DNA of 64,000 nt from assembly GCF_014648415.1 (NCBI RefSeq), contig NZ_BMRB01000002.1:1633260-1697259 (forward strand), given 5' to 3'. Shown one piece after another: positions 7,924-16,238 of this stretch (positions are counted from its first letter, which is position 1; each line of letters opens with the position of its first letter). The stretch is from Actinokineospora fastidiosa (lineage in GTDB: Bacteria; Actinomycetota; Actinomycetes; Mycobacteriales; Pseudonocardiaceae). Position numbers and translations under genes: made by a program. The notes below the pieces were generated by a model, which was not told the DNA's origin, ran no database searches, and saw nothing but the letters and a program-made list of their open reading frames with translations.

Positions 7924-8081
7924 CTCCCGGCGTTGTGGTCTCGCTACCCAGTGTGCTGAGGCGCGGCCGGAAGTGCCTGGTCCTGTTGTTACCAGTACCC
8001 GCCGACCGGGGGACGCCCGCTGCCTGGCCGCGCCCGGCGCGCTGCGGCACGCTGGTGGCACACCCGGGAGTGAGGGGGACC

Positions 8082-9275
8082 GTGGCCTCAGAGCGCGGCC
8101 CGGTTCGGCTGCCCGCCGACGCGGGCCTGTCCACCGGAATGGTGACCCTGTTCGCCGTCGCGGCGGGCATGGCGGTCGCCAACATCTACTACGCGCAACC
8201 GCTGCTCACCGCGATAGCGCGCGAGTTCGGCGTCGGCAGCGGCGCGGCGTCCCAGCTGGTGACGGTGACGACCGCCGGATACGCGCTCGGGCTCGTGCTG
8301 GTCGTGCCGCTGGCGGACATGCGCGACCGCAGGCGGCTGGTCGTCACGCTGCTGGGCATCGTCGCGGTGCTCCAGGCGCTGTCCGCGGCCGCGCCGACGC
8401 TCTGGGCGCTGACCGTCCTGTCCGGCCTGATGTCGGTGCCCGCGGTGGTCGCGCCCATCATGGTCGCCTTCGCCGCCACGCTGGCCGCGCCCGAGCAGCG
8501 CGGCAGGGCCACCGGCACGGTGATGAGCGGCGTGCTGGTGGGCGTGCTGCTGGCCAGGGCGGGCGGCGGGCTGGTCGCCGACTGGGCGGGCAGCTGGCGG
8601 GCCGTGCACCTCACGGCGGCTGCCCTGATGGTCGGGCTCGCGGTCGTCCTGCACCGACGTCTCCCGGACGCGCCCGTGGGCGAGCGCACGCGCTACCGCG
8701 CGCTGCTGCGGTCGGTCGCGACGATCGTGCGGGAGGAGCCGGTGCTGCGGCTGCGCTGCGTCTACGGCTTCCTCGGCTTCGCCGGGTTCAGCGCGTTCTG
8801 GGCGTCGTCGGCGTTCCTGCTCGGCGGCCCGCCGCACGACATGGGCGAGGCGCTGATCGGCGCGTTCGGCCTGCTGGGCGTCGTCGGCGCGATCGCGGCG
8901 CGGACGGCGGGGCGGTTCGTCGACCGGGGCAGGGAGAAGGCGACGACCGGCGTCCTGCTCGCCCTCGTGCTGGCCAGCTGGGGTGTGATGGCCGTCGACG
9001 GCGGTCACTGGCTCCCCGCCCTCGTCATCGGGGCGATCGCGCTCGACCTGGGGGTCCAGGGCGTGCAGGTGACGAACCTGAGCGTCATCTACCGGCTGCG
9101 GCCGCAGGCGCGGGCGCGCGTCACCATGGCCTACACCGGGACGTACTTCCTGGGCGGCGCGCTCGGGTCGGCGGCGTCCGGCATCGCCTACGCGGCGGGC
9201 GGGTGGCCCGCGGTGTGCCTGACGGGCGCGGTGCTGGCCGCGGCTGCGCTCGGCGTCTGGGTCAGGGTCGGCTAA
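8082..9275 (+). CDS. MFS transporter
   Basis: A 397-residue major facilitator superfamily protein with about twelve hydrophobic segments. The first reads MVTLFAVAAGMAVANIYYAQPLL, and the cytoplasmic loop 2-3 motif A-like sequence is PLADMRDRRRL. The YYAQPLL helix is typical of proton-driven drug or sugar-derivative exporters in the YdfJ/arabinose-efflux-like group. GTG 8082 was chosen because of a GAGGGGGA ribosome-binding stretch just upstream; the longer frame upstream is not protein-like. It lies upstream of an XRE regulator in the same direction and could export a small molecule; the substrate is unknown. Confidence 0.88.
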   Translation: MASERGPVRLPADAGLSTGMVTLFAVAAGMAVANIYYAQPLLTAIAREFGVGSGAASQLVTVTTAGYALGLVLVVPLADMRDRRRLVVTLLGIVAVLQALSAAAPTLWALTVLSGLMSVPAVVAPIMVAFAATLAAPEQRGRATGTVMSGVLVGVLLARAGGGLVADWAGSWRAVHLTAAALMVGLAVVLHRRLPDAPVGERTRYRALLRSVATIVREEPVLRLRCVYGFLGFAGFSAFWASSAFLLGGPPHDMGEALIGAFGLLGVVGAIAARTAGRFVDRGREKATTGVLLALVLASWGVMAVDGGHWLPALVIGAIALDLGVQGVQVTNLSVIYRLRPQARARVTMAYTGTYFLGGALGSAASGIAYAAGGWPAVCLTGAVLAAAALGVWVRVG

Positions 9276-9419
9276 TCGGCGCCGATCATCGGATGCATTT
9301 CACGATTGTTTCCTATTCATCTACTCCGCTTCGCATTAGCGCCGGTCGACCGGCACGAACGGGCAGCCTCATACCATGACCGCTTGACATTTACCAGATG
9401 AGCGACGATGCTCGCTGAC
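9276..9419 (+). promoter_or_regulatory. AT-richer promoter region with palindrome upstream of XRE gene
   Basis: The stretch is visibly lower in GC than its neighbours. It holds a perfect 14-bp palindrome GCCGGTCGACCGGC at 9341–9354 and a consensus -35 box TTGACA at 9384–9389. GATGCT at 9407–9412, 17 bases later, is a poor but possible -10. That would place the transcript start almost on the ATG at 9420, suggesting a leaderless mRNA. Confidence 0.45.
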
Positions 9420-10277
9420 ATGGGTAGATCAGGGGGCACAAGCCGTAAACGTGAAGAATTAGCCAACTTTCTGCGCACCAGAAGATCGCGTTTAAGACCG
9501 AGTGATTGCGGTTTGTCCGCTTCGCCCGGGCGCAGGCGCACTCCGGGCCTGCGCAGGGAGGAAGTCGCAGTCCTCGCCGGGATCGGCACGTCCTGGTACA
9601 CGTGGCTGGAGCAGGGCAGGGACATCAACGTCTCGGAGTCGGTGGCGCGCGCGATCGGGTCGGCATTGCGGCTGAGCCCGTCGGAGATCCGCTACCTTTA
9701 CCAGCTGCTCGATATCAACCCGCCGCCCTATCTGCGCGACGCGGCCGATCCGCGCGCCCTCGATCTGGGATCAATCGTCGACGAATGGATGCCGAGCCCG
9801 GCACTGGTGATCGACAGCCTTTGGAACCTGCTCGCATACAACACATCGGCGGCCGTGGTGTTCGGAATTGTCGAATCCGAACCCAATCTGCTGGTGAGCT
9901 TCTTCACAAATCCAGCCGTCCGCGCCCGTTACGTCGACCCGCCGCGCACCGGGCGGCTGGCCGTGGCGCAGTTCCGCACCGGCGCGGCCGCGCGCTACGA
10001 CGACCCGGAGTTCGTCCGCCTGGTGAACGGCCTGCGCGAGCGCAGCCCGGAGTTCGCCGCCCTCTGGCACAGCCACGAGGTCGTCGACGCCTGCCTCAAG
10101 GTGAAGGAGCTCGACCACCCCGAGGTCGGGTCGCTCTGCTTCGACACGCAGTCGTGGCAGCTCGACGGGCCGGACATCCGGCTGTTCCTGCACCTGCCCC
10201 GGCGCCAGTCCGACACCCGGGCCAAGCTCGCCCACCTGCTGCGCGTGCGCGAGCCCGCGCTCGTCGCGGGGGTCTAG
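9420..10277 (+). CDS. XRE-family regulator with MmyB-like ligand-binding domain
   Basis: A helix-turn-helix regulator of about 285 residues. The DNA-binding part reads RKREELANFLRTRRSRL, TPGLRREEVAVLAGIGTSWYTWLEQGRD, which is the classic start of the MmyB-like group. The C-terminal region (LDLGSIVDEWMPSPALVIDSLWNLLAYN to the end) matches the PAS-like MmyB ligand-binding domain. Start 9420 fits a leaderless transcript; ATG 9408 is in frame and adds four residues. Early codons include AAA, GAA, TTA and AGA, unlike the neighbours, which hints at a distinct history for this end. It probably controls an adjacent transporter or oxidoreductase, as many family members do. Its last four bases overlap the convergent DUF3817 gene. 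Confidence 0.87.
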   Translation: MGRSGGTSRKREELANFLRTRRSRLRPSDCGLSASPGRRRTPGLRREEVAVLAGIGTSWYTWLEQGRDINVSESVARAIGSALRLSPSEIRYLYQLLDINPPPYLRDAADPRALDLGSIVDEWMPSPALVIDSLWNLLAYNTSAAVVFGIVESEPNLLVSFFTNPAVRARYVDPPRTGRLAVAQFRTGAAARYDDPEFVRLVNGLRERSPEFAALWHSHEVVDACLKVKELDHPEVGSLCFDTQSWQLDGPDIRLFLHLPRRQSDTRAKLAHLLRVREPALVAGV

Positions 10278-10639
10278 ACCTTCTCCCCGGCGCGGACCTT
10301 GCGGGTCACGGAGCGCTCGACGATGAAGGACACGAAGGGGATCATCCCGGCGATGAGCACCCACAGCGTGCCCTTGACCGACCAGCGTGCCTTGAGGGCG
10401 AGGTCGAACGCCACCACGAGGTACACCGCGTAGAGGAAGCCGTGCGCCGGGCCGACGATCGCCACGAAGGAGGCGTTGTCGAAGGCGTACTTGAGCACCA
10501 TCGCCGCAACCAGCGCCAACAGGCCGACACCGACGACGTAGGCCAGCACCCGGTAGCGGGCGAGGGCGCCGCGCACCCCGGGGGCGGACACCGCCTGGGC
10601 CGGGTTCTCCTCGTCGGTCATGGGGTCGCTCTGTGTCAT
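10274..10639 (-). CDS. DUF3817 integral membrane protein
   Basis: A 121-residue membrane protein with three hydrophobic segments: VLAYVVGVGLLALVAAMVLK, the GPAHGFLYAVYLVVAFDLAL segment, and GTLWVLIAGMIPFVSFIVE. The PAHG motif and the ending FxVERSVTRKV are typical of DUF3817 (relatives of Mycobacterium Rv1342c). The function is not established. The start is the ATG at 10639, which overlaps the upstream LprD-like gene by ATGA; a second Met six codons later is possible. The pairing with an LprD-like gene is the same as in mycobacteria. Confidence 0.88.
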   Translation of the reverse strand: MTQSDPMTDEENPAQAVSAPGVRGALARYRVLAYVVGVGLLALVAAMVLKYAFDNASFVAIVGPAHGFLYAVYLVVAFDLALKARWSVKGTLWVLIAGMIPFVSFIVERSVTRKVRAGEKV

Positions 10640-10962
10640 CGGGGTTCCTGATTCTCGTGCAGCCTGGCCAGGTAGCGGTTGTACGCGGCGAGCTCGTCGT
10701 CGCCGGAGTCGTCGATCACCGGGCGCGGGGGCGGGGGCGGCGGCGCGGCGGCGACCGGGTCCTGCGGGCGGGTGCGCAGGCGGTGCCAGCGCCAGAACAT
10801 GTACGCCGGGGCGAGGCCGAACAGCGGCCACTGCAGGACGTAGCCCAGGTTCTGGAAGGTGCCGTTGGCCTCGGTGAACCGGTCCCACTGCCACCAGGCG
10901 AGCGCGCACGCCGCGACCAGGGACAGCAGACTGACCCCGACGATCACGACTTTGCGCAGCAC
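10636..10962 (-). CDS. LprD-like small membrane/lipoprotein
   Basis: A 108-residue protein. Its N-terminal hydrophobic segment (VVIVGVSLLSLVAACALAWWQWDRF) is followed by GTFQNLGYVLQWPLFGLAPAYMFWRW, a pattern I recognise from mycobacterial LprD (Rv1343c). The LVAAC could be a lipobox, but the Cys lies within the membrane segment and a second hydrophobic stretch follows, so it may simply be a two-pass membrane protein. The C-terminus is Pro-rich and ends in DDELAAYNRYLARLHEN, also an LprD feature. It is coupled to the DUF3817 gene by a 4-nt overlap. Its function is unknown. Confidence 0.75.
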   Translation of the reverse strand: MLRKVVIVGVSLLSLVAACALAWWQWDRFTEANGTFQNLGYVLQWPLFGLAPAYMFWRWHRLRTRPQDPVAAAPPPPPPRPVIDDSGDDELAAYNRYLARLHENQEPR

Positions 10963-10999
10963 AACCCGATGCTAACCCCCGTGACCTGAGAGATCGCGC

Positions 11000-11797
11000 T
11001 CACGTCCGGCTCTCGCGAGCGTACCGCTCGGCAAGGCCGAACACCTTCTGCCCGTACTCGACGGAGTTGTTGTAGGAGAGCACGCCCGCCCACCAGCCCT
11101 CCGGCGTGCGCAGGTCGCGCCCGCCCGCGCAGAGGTACCGGCCCGCAGCGAGGGCGGCGTCGTCGATCTGCTGGGGGTCGCCGACGCCGTCGATGTCGGC
11201 GTCGGAGGACCAGCGGGCCCAGGTGGAGGGGATGAACTGCATGGGGCCGACGGCGCGGTCGACGGTGCGGTCGCCGTCCAGCGCGCCGCCGTCGGTGTCG
11301 GCGATGGCCTTCACCCCGGGCGAGCCGTCCAGCGGGACGCCGATGATGGGCGTCGACGGGCGGCCGTCGGCGCCGAGGGTGCGGCCCTGGTAGCGGCCGT
11401 GGTCGGACTCCACCCGGCCGATGCCCGCCAGGGTGGCCCAGGACAGGCCGCAGTCGGGATCGGTCGACCGCACGACCAGCTCGGCGTTGCCGTAGGCCAT
11501 GAGCGCGCGGGCGGGGACGTCCGTCCGGGTGGCGACGTCGTCCGCCCAGGCCTTCAGCGGATCGGCCCCAGCCGCCCCCGCCTGCGGCGCGGGCGCCCCC
11601 ACCCGCACGGGCGCGACGGCCCCCGGCTCCACGTCGACCGCGGGCACCTGCAGAGCAGGGATATCCGCCACCGGCCCGGCAACCGGCGCCGAGGTGACCC
11701 GCACAACCCACACAACACCAGCCGCGACGACCAGCACGGCGACCACGACCGCCAACCTCAGCAGTGCGCCCCGCACGTTCCGCCGCTCTCCCACCAC
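11000..11797 (-). CDS. Membrane-anchored lytic transglycosylase
   Basis: A 265-residue protein with one N-terminal membrane anchor (LLRLAVVVAVLVVAAGVVWVV), an Ala/Pro-rich linker, and a transglycosylase domain from about residue 85. The catalytic Glu is probably that of LAGIGRVESDHGRY; supporting motifs are VGPMQFIPSTWARW and GVLSYNNSVEYGQKV, as in MltB-type and actinobacterial SLT enzymes. It should cleave peptidoglycan glycan strands on the outer face of the membrane. No nearby partner explains its regulation. About 1 kb without a clear gene follows upstream of it. Confidence 0.87.
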   Translation of the reverse strand: MVGERRNVRGALLRLAVVVAVLVVAAGVVWVVRVTSAPVAGPVADIPALQVPAVDVEPGAVAPVRVGAPAPQAGAAGADPLKAWADDVATRTDVPARALMAYGNAELVVRSTDPDCGLSWATLAGIGRVESDHGRYQGRTLGADGRPSTPIIGVPLDGSPGVKAIADTDGGALDGDRTVDRAVGPMQFIPSTWARWSSDADIDGVGDPQQIDDAALAAGRYLCAGGRDLRTPEGWWAGVLSYNNSVEYGQKVFGLAERYARESRT

Positions 11798-12068
11798 ACT
11801 CCCCTTCCCCCCAGCCCAACGACGGGGGCGAAGCGAACGTTACGCGGTAGTAGGTCTCCCCGCGTCCAGTGGGCGGGGGTGCTGGGCAGGACCGGCAGGC
11901 AGGAGCGCTGCCCTCATCGGCAGGTCAACCCGAAGGGGTCGGCGGCCTTTGCGGGGCACCAGCCCGGCGACCGTGCCTGTGGCTCCGCGTGCCGAGGACA
12001 CCAGCGACGTGGGCGGGGAGGCCGGTACCTGGACGGCGGCCTCCGTGGCAGCTCAGACCAAGACCATG

Positions 12069-12104
12069 GCGATCCCGGTGGGCAGGGCGATCCCGGTGAG
12101 CAGG
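12069..12104. repeat. Two 18-bp tandem repeats
   Basis: Two adjacent copies of GCGATCCCGGTGnGCAGG (n is G, then A), differing at one base. They lie inside the gene-poor stretch. Confidence 0.7.
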
Positions 12105-12493
12105 TTTGCCGAGGTCAGGACCCTCGCGGGAGGAAGGGCGGTGCCCCACGCCCCGCAGAGCGGCATGGTCGTACTTCGAGACCGACCCCGCCAAGCGGCG
12201 TCCGGGACTCAGCCACTCACCAGCAGGCAGGACGGTGCCTAGGCGGCCGCCGGTCGACGTAGAGCGCGCCTGGCGAGCAACCGCCCGCCGCGATTCCTCG
12301 GCGGCTGGCCTTGGGAGCGACAGGGCCAGCCCCAGCGAGTCCCTTTCGGAGTGGACCGTTGCGCTCGGGACCAGGCTGCACCTCCACCCGCCCGCAGACC
12401 GTTCCGGCCCCGAGCCAACCCCACGGCAGGCACGACTCACCCGGCGTGGCGCTGGTGGGGTTGACCCCGTCCTCGCGGCCAGACCGAGTCACC

Positions 12494-12650
12494 GGCCCAC
12501 CCGCAAACGATCCCAGAGTTCCAGTTTGTCCCGATTGGGCTCGCCCTCGCAGCCAGGCCGGTTCGCCACCCGCCAGCGAAACGATTCCTGGAGTCAGGCC
12601 GCGCCCGGGCCACCACCCGCCGACGAGACAATTCCCGAGGTCAGGCCACC
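12494..12650. repeat. Three degenerate 50–60-bp repeats
   Basis: Three imperfect copies share the order CCACCCGC – short A-rich spacer – ACGATnCC or ACAATTCC – GAGTnCAGn. They start near 12,497, 12,567 and 12,614. The second and third are clearest (ATTCCTGGAGTCAGGCC and ATTCCCGAGGTCAGGCC). They are too degenerate and irregular for a CRISPR array. Confidence 0.5.
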
Positions 12651-12809
12651 CTTTCGCCGGGCATAGCGGTATCCGGCGTGGGTCGGGTGTGATGGGCCTC
12701 GTGGTCAGCCTGGGGTGGGAGGCCGGGACGCGGGCAGGGCGGCATCCTGGTGGACGTCGCCGCCGCGCGTGTGGGGGTCAAGGGGCCCGAGGGGGCGCCT
12801 TGGGCCTGG

Positions 12810-13304
12810 TCAGGCGACGCCTTCGCGGCGTTGGCGGGCCAGGCGGGCTACGCACCAGGCGGGGGCGCTGCCCCTGCGGAGGTGTTCGAGGACGGTCAGG
12901 GGGCCGAGCCTGCGGCGCAGGTCGGAGGGGGCCAGGCCCGCCGCCCGGTAGTCGAGGGCTCGCTGGTCGAGGGGGCTGAGACCGGCGTCCCACCACTCCT
13001 CGGCCTCGGCGACGCCGCCGACCATCTGCCACCAGCCCGCCGCCTGGGCGAGCAGCTCGGCGGGGACGCCGGGCAGTCGCTTGCGCATGGCGTCCACGTA
13101 GCGCGGGTCGGTGGCCTCCACGTCGGCCCAGCGCTGCGCGGCGCCGCCGCGGGCCCGCTGGCCGGGGATTCCCGGCTGCGCGGGCACTGGGGCCTCGGCC
13201 AGCCACTCCGACGCGATCCGCCTCGCCTCTACCGCGTCGGCGTCCTGGGCGCGCTCTGCGGTCCACTGCCGGACCAGCGCGTCGACCCCGGATTCGTCGA
13301 GCAT
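12810..13304 (-). CDS. Conserved-looking hypothetical protein
   Basis: A 164-residue soluble protein that I do not recognise. It has an excellent ribosome-binding site (AGGGAGG a few bases before the ATG at 13304) and strong GC bias at codon third positions, so it is very likely real. It is helical, Ala- and Arg-rich, with many Trp residues (AAGWWQMVGGVAEAEEWWDAGL) and a final segment APSDLRRRLGPLTVLEHLRRGSAPAWCVARL. No signal peptide or membrane segment is seen. Neighbouring genes do not suggest a role. Confidence 0.75.
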   Translation of the reverse strand: MLDESGVDALVRQWTAERAQDADAVEARRIASEWLAEAPVPAQPGIPGQRARGGAAQRWADVEATDPRYVDAMRKRLPGVPAELLAQAAGWWQMVGGVAEAEEWWDAGLSPLDQRALDYRAAGLAPSDLRRRLGPLTVLEHLRRGSAPAWCVARLARQRREGVA

Positions 13305-13479
13305 TCCGCCTCCCTGGAGGTCTCATGATCACTCGATGGCTGAAACCGTAGGGGCAGGCACCGACAGATCGCCAGACCCAATTTCCGCGCCGACCCCACC
13401 TACCGGTGGTTAACCCCCGAGATCCACCCGGACGGTCCAATTTGGATCTTATCCGGACACCGGAGATCACCCTGAGTGA

Positions 13480-13641
13480 TCAGGCGAACAGGCTCCGCAG
13501 GAAGGTGATGATCGCCTCGGCGCCGTCGCGCAGCCACCCGAAGATCCCCTGGACCGCGTTCGCGGCCGAGTTGGGCTGCGAGATCACGTAGAACAGCACG
13601 ATCGCAACGCCTGCCACGATCAAGATCTTCTTGACGTCCAT
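13480..13641 (-). CDS. Small single-pass membrane protein (53 residues)
   Basis: Begins MDVKKILIVAGVAIVLFYVIS, a short positive head and one transmembrane helix. An amphipathic stretch follows (SAANAVQGIFGWLRDGAEAIITFLRSLF). An AGAGGG site lies just before the ATG at 13641. Similar tiny proteins are common in actinobacteria without an assigned function. The form suggests a membrane-associated or assembling peptide. It is flanked by sequences carrying the octamer GATCACTC (see the palindrome at 13,825), which may be chance. Confidence 0.75.
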   Translation of the reverse strand: MDVKKILIVAGVAIVLFYVISQPNSAANAVQGIFGWLRDGAEAIITFLRSLFA

Positions 13642-13824
13642 CGCCCTCTCCCTGTCCGATCGACGCGCGGTAACCCGTCCGGCGCGCCTCCCGCTGACAT
13701 GATCGCCCAACTTGTGCACCGGTGACCACGGTTCGCGAGACTCTCCGTGCACAACGGTACGGCAAGCCAGCCTTCGGATACGGGATGTCACCCAACGGGC
13801 GCAACCACACGATCACCGGCCGAT

Positions 13825-13844
13825 GATCACTCCATGGAGTGATC
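13825..13844. promoter_or_regulatory. Perfect 20-bp palindrome at the end of the CoA-transferase gene
   Basis: GATCACTCCATGGAGTGATC is a perfect 20-bp palindrome that touches the CoA-transferase stop codon. It could fold as an 8-bp stem with a CATG loop, or act as an operator for the small downstream gene. The half-site octamer recurs at about 13,327 and, inverted, at 13,474, on either side of that gene's stop. Confidence 0.5.
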
Positions 13845-14974
13845 TAGGCGATGATCCCATCGGCCCGGAGCTGCGCGATCTCCCCTTCGGTCAGTCCGAG
13901 GTCGATCAGCACGGCGGCGGTGTCGGCCCGCGCCTGGCTCGGCGGGCTCGGCGTGTCGGGGGCGGTGCGGCTGAACTTGGGCGCGGGCGCGGGTTGGACG
14001 CCGCCGCCAATGTCGACAAAGGTCCCCCGGGCGACGTTGTGCGGGTACGTCCTGGCCTCCTCCGGCGTCAGGACCGGCGACAGGCAGGCGTCGGTGCCCT
14101 CGGCGAGCTTCGCCCACTCGTCCCGGGTGCGGGTGCGGATCGTGTCGGCCAGGATCTCGCGGAGCGCGGTCCAGTTCGCGGGGTTGGTGTGCTCGGGCAC
14201 GTCCTCCAGCCCCAGCACCTCGACCAGCGCCCGGAAGAACCGGTGCTCGATGGCCCCCACGGCCACGTACTTGCCGTCGGCGGTCTCGTAGGTGTCGTAG
14301 AACGGCGCGCCGCCGTCGAGCAGGTTCTGGCCGCGCGGCTGGTTGAACGCGCCCAGGTTGCGCAGCCCGTGCAGGTGCGTGGCCAGCAGCGCGGCCCCGT
14401 CGACCATGGACGCGTCGACGACCTGGCCGCGCCCGCTGGTCTGCCGCTCGACCAGCGCGGCCAGCACGCCCATGGCCAGCAGCATCCCGCCGCCGCCGAA
14501 GTCGCCGACCAGGTTCAGCGGCAGGGTCGGCTTGTGTCCGGCCTGGCCGATCGGGTCGAGCGTGCCGGACACGGCGATGTAGTTGATGTCGTGCCCGGCC
14601 GCCTGCGCCAGCGGCCCGTCCTGGCCCCAGCCGGTGACGCGGCCGTAGACCAGGCGGGGGTTGCGGGCGTGCAGGTCGTCCGGGCCGAGGCCCATCCGCT
14701 CGGCCACGCCCGGCCGGAAGCCCTCGATCAGCACGTCCGCGTCGTCGGCCATGCGCAGCACGATGTCGCGCCCGACGGGCGACTTGACGTCGACGCCGAT
14801 CCAGCGCCGCCCGCGGGTGAGCGGGTCGTTGGGGAAGCTGAGCACGTCGAAGCCGGGCTGGGCCCGGTCGACGCGGATCACCTCGGCGCCGAGGTCGGCG
14901 AGCATGGTCGCGGCGAACGGGGCGGGCGCCAGGCCCGCCAGCTCGATCACCCGCAGGCCGGTGAGCGGTCCCAC
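13844..14974 (-). CDS. CaiB/BaiF CoA-transferase family protein (alpha-methylacyl-CoA racemase-like)
   Basis: A 376-residue class III CoA-transferase family protein. Family marks include GLRVIELAGLAPAPFAATMLADLGAEVIRVDR at the start, then GRRWIGVDVKSPVGRDIVLRMADDADVLIEGFRPGVAERMGLG, with the conserved Asp in LVGDFGGGGMLL and the GGAPFYDTYETADGKYVAVG motif. The last motif and the length favour the alpha-methylacyl-CoA racemase (Amacr/Mcr) branch, which epimerises 2-methylacyl-CoA esters in branched lipid or sterol breakdown. The GTG at 14974 has a GGAAG site. It follows the acyl-CoA dehydrogenase by 14 bases, so the two are co-transcribed. Confidence 0.88.
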   Translation of the reverse strand: MGPLTGLRVIELAGLAPAPFAATMLADLGAEVIRVDRAQPGFDVLSFPNDPLTRGRRWIGVDVKSPVGRDIVLRMADDADVLIEGFRPGVAERMGLGPDDLHARNPRLVYGRVTGWGQDGPLAQAAGHDINYIAVSGTLDPIGQAGHKPTLPLNLVGDFGGGGMLLAMGVLAALVERQTSGRGQVVDASMVDGAALLATHLHGLRNLGAFNQPRGQNLLDGGAPFYDTYETADGKYVAVGAIEHRFFRALVEVLGLEDVPEHTNPANWTALREILADTIRTRTRDEWAKLAEGTDACLSPVLTPEEARTYPHNVARGTFVDIGGGVQPAPAPKFSRTAPDTPSPPSQARADTAAVLIDLGLTEGEIAQLRADGIIA

Positions 14975-14988
14975 GTTCTTCCTCTCCC

Positions 14989-16128
14989 TCAGAGCGTGCG
15001 GGCGATGATTTCCTTCATGATCTCGTTCGTCCCGCCGTAGATCCGCTGCACGCGCAGGTCGGTGAACATGCGCGCGATCGGGTACTCGTTCATGTAGCCG
15101 TAGCCGCCGTGCAGCTGCAGGCAGTCGTCGACGACCTTCATCGCGCGGTCGCTGGTCCACCACTTGAGCATCGCCACGGTCGGGATGTCGAGTTCGCCGC
15201 GCAGGTGCTTGCTGATGCAGTCGTCGAGGAACACCCGGCACACGCGCGCCTCGGTGGCGACCTCGGCCAGGGTGAACTTGGTGTTCTGGAAGCCGAACAC
15301 CGGGCGGCCGAACGCCTGGCGGTCCTTCGTGTACTGCAGGGTGACCTTGAGCGCCAGCTCCATGCCGACGACCGACGACACGCCGATGATCAGCCGCTCC
15401 TGCGGGAGCTGCTGCATCAGCTGGATGAAGCCCTGGCCCTCCTGCGGGCCGAGCAGGTTGGCCACCGGCACGCGCACGTCGTCGAAGAACATCTCGGCGG
15501 TGTCCTGGGCCTTGAGCCCGACCTTGTCCAGCACCCGGCCGCGGCGGTAACCCTCGCGCGCGGTCTCCACGCCGATCAGCGAGATGCCCTCCGCGCCCTT
15601 GGTCGGGTCGGTCTTGGCCACGACGATGACGAAGTCGGCCTGACCGCCGTTGGTGATGAACGTCTTCGCGCCGTTGAGCACGTACTCGTCGCCGTCGCGG
15701 ACGGCCTTGGTCTTGACGTTCTGCAGGTCCGACCCGGTGCCGGGCTCGGTCATGGCGATGGCGCCGACCCACTCGCCGGAGGCCAGCTTGGGCAGCCAGG
15801 ACCGCTTCTGCTCCTCGGACCCGTAGGCCAGCACGTAGTGCGCCACGATGCCGTTGTGCAGGGACACGCCCCAGCCGGAGTCGCCTGCGCGGGCCTGCTC
15901 CTCGATCAGCACGACCTCGTGGGCGAAGGTGCCGCCGCCCCCGCCGTACTCCTCGGGGATCGACAGGCACAGCAGGCCGACCTCACCGGCCTTGCGCCAC
16001 AGGTCGCGGTCGACCTCCTTCTGCTCGATCCAGCGCTCGACGTTGGGCGTCAGCTCCTTCTCGCAGAACGTCCGCGCCAGGTCGCGGAAGGCGTCGAGGT
16101 CGTCATCCATCCACGGCGAGCGGTTCAC
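14989..16128 (-). CDS. Acyl-CoA dehydrogenase
   Basis: A 379-residue FAD-dependent acyl-CoA dehydrogenase. Visible signatures are the FAD/substrate segment AIAMTEPGTGSDLQNVKT, KTFITNGGQADFVIVVAKT, the helix bundle with RQAFGRPVFGFQN, and the catalytic-base region QLHGGYGYMNEYPIARMFTDLRVQRIYGGTNEIMKEIIAR (Glu of GGTNEI). It should introduce the first double bond of an acyl-CoA. GTG 16128 is preceded by GGAGG at ideal spacing and gives the N-terminus VNRSPWMDDDLDAFRDLARTF. It is divergent from a TetR regulator 110 bases away and is followed by the racemase-like gene. Confidence 0.92.
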   Translation of the reverse strand: MNRSPWMDDDLDAFRDLARTFCEKELTPNVERWIEQKEVDRDLWRKAGEVGLLCLSIPEEYGGGGGTFAHEVVLIEEQARAGDSGWGVSLHNGIVAHYVLAYGSEEQKRSWLPKLASGEWVGAIAMTEPGTGSDLQNVKTKAVRDGDEYVLNGAKTFITNGGQADFVIVVAKTDPTKGAEGISLIGVETAREGYRRGRVLDKVGLKAQDTAEMFFDDVRVPVANLLGPQEGQGFIQLMQQLPQERLIIGVSSVVGMELALKVTLQYTKDRQAFGRPVFGFQNTKFTLAEVATEARVCRVFLDDCISKHLRGELDIPTVAMLKWWTSDRAMKVVDDCLQLHGGYGYMNEYPIARMFTDLRVQRIYGGTNEIMKEIIARTL

Positions 16129-16238
16129 CGGAGCCTCCACGGGGTGAAAAACAATCAGTCCGGAATGTATCTTCAGGAGCGAAGGTACCCGCCCGGTCGA
16201 CGGCCCGTAAAGTCCCGCCGAGGACTTGGGAGGTTTCG
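16129..16238. promoter_or_regulatory. Divergent promoter region between acyl-CoA dehydrogenase and TetR genes
   Basis: 110 bases with a low-GC core (AAAAACAATCAG, then GGAATGTATC) around a TCCGGA hexamer. It must hold both promoters and is the likely operator site of the TetR protein. No long palindrome is visible. Confidence 0.5.

Larger units (their letters stand above)
11798..12809. other. About 1 kb without a convincing gene
   Basis: Long open frames exist on both strands, but their products are Arg/Gly/Pro/Ser-rich without recognisable domains or good ribosome-binding sites. A short minus-strand frame near 12,050–12,165 gives a hydrophobic ending (NLLTGIALPTGIAMVLV) but lacks a ribosome-binding site. 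The region holds an 18-bp tandem repeat and a set of degenerate repeats, listed separately. It may be a decayed gene or a structured intergenic region. Confidence 0.5.

Noticed and set aside
11925-12440. Minus-strand open frame in the gene-poor region
   Set aside because: No domain, no ribosome-binding site, and Arg/Gly/Ser-rich composition typical of chance frames.
13844-15970. A 708-codon open frame as a fusion of acyl-CoA dehydrogenase and CoA-transferase
   Set aside because: The N-terminal part is the wrong frame of the acyl-CoA dehydrogenase gene; the CoA-transferase has its own GTG and ribosome-binding site.
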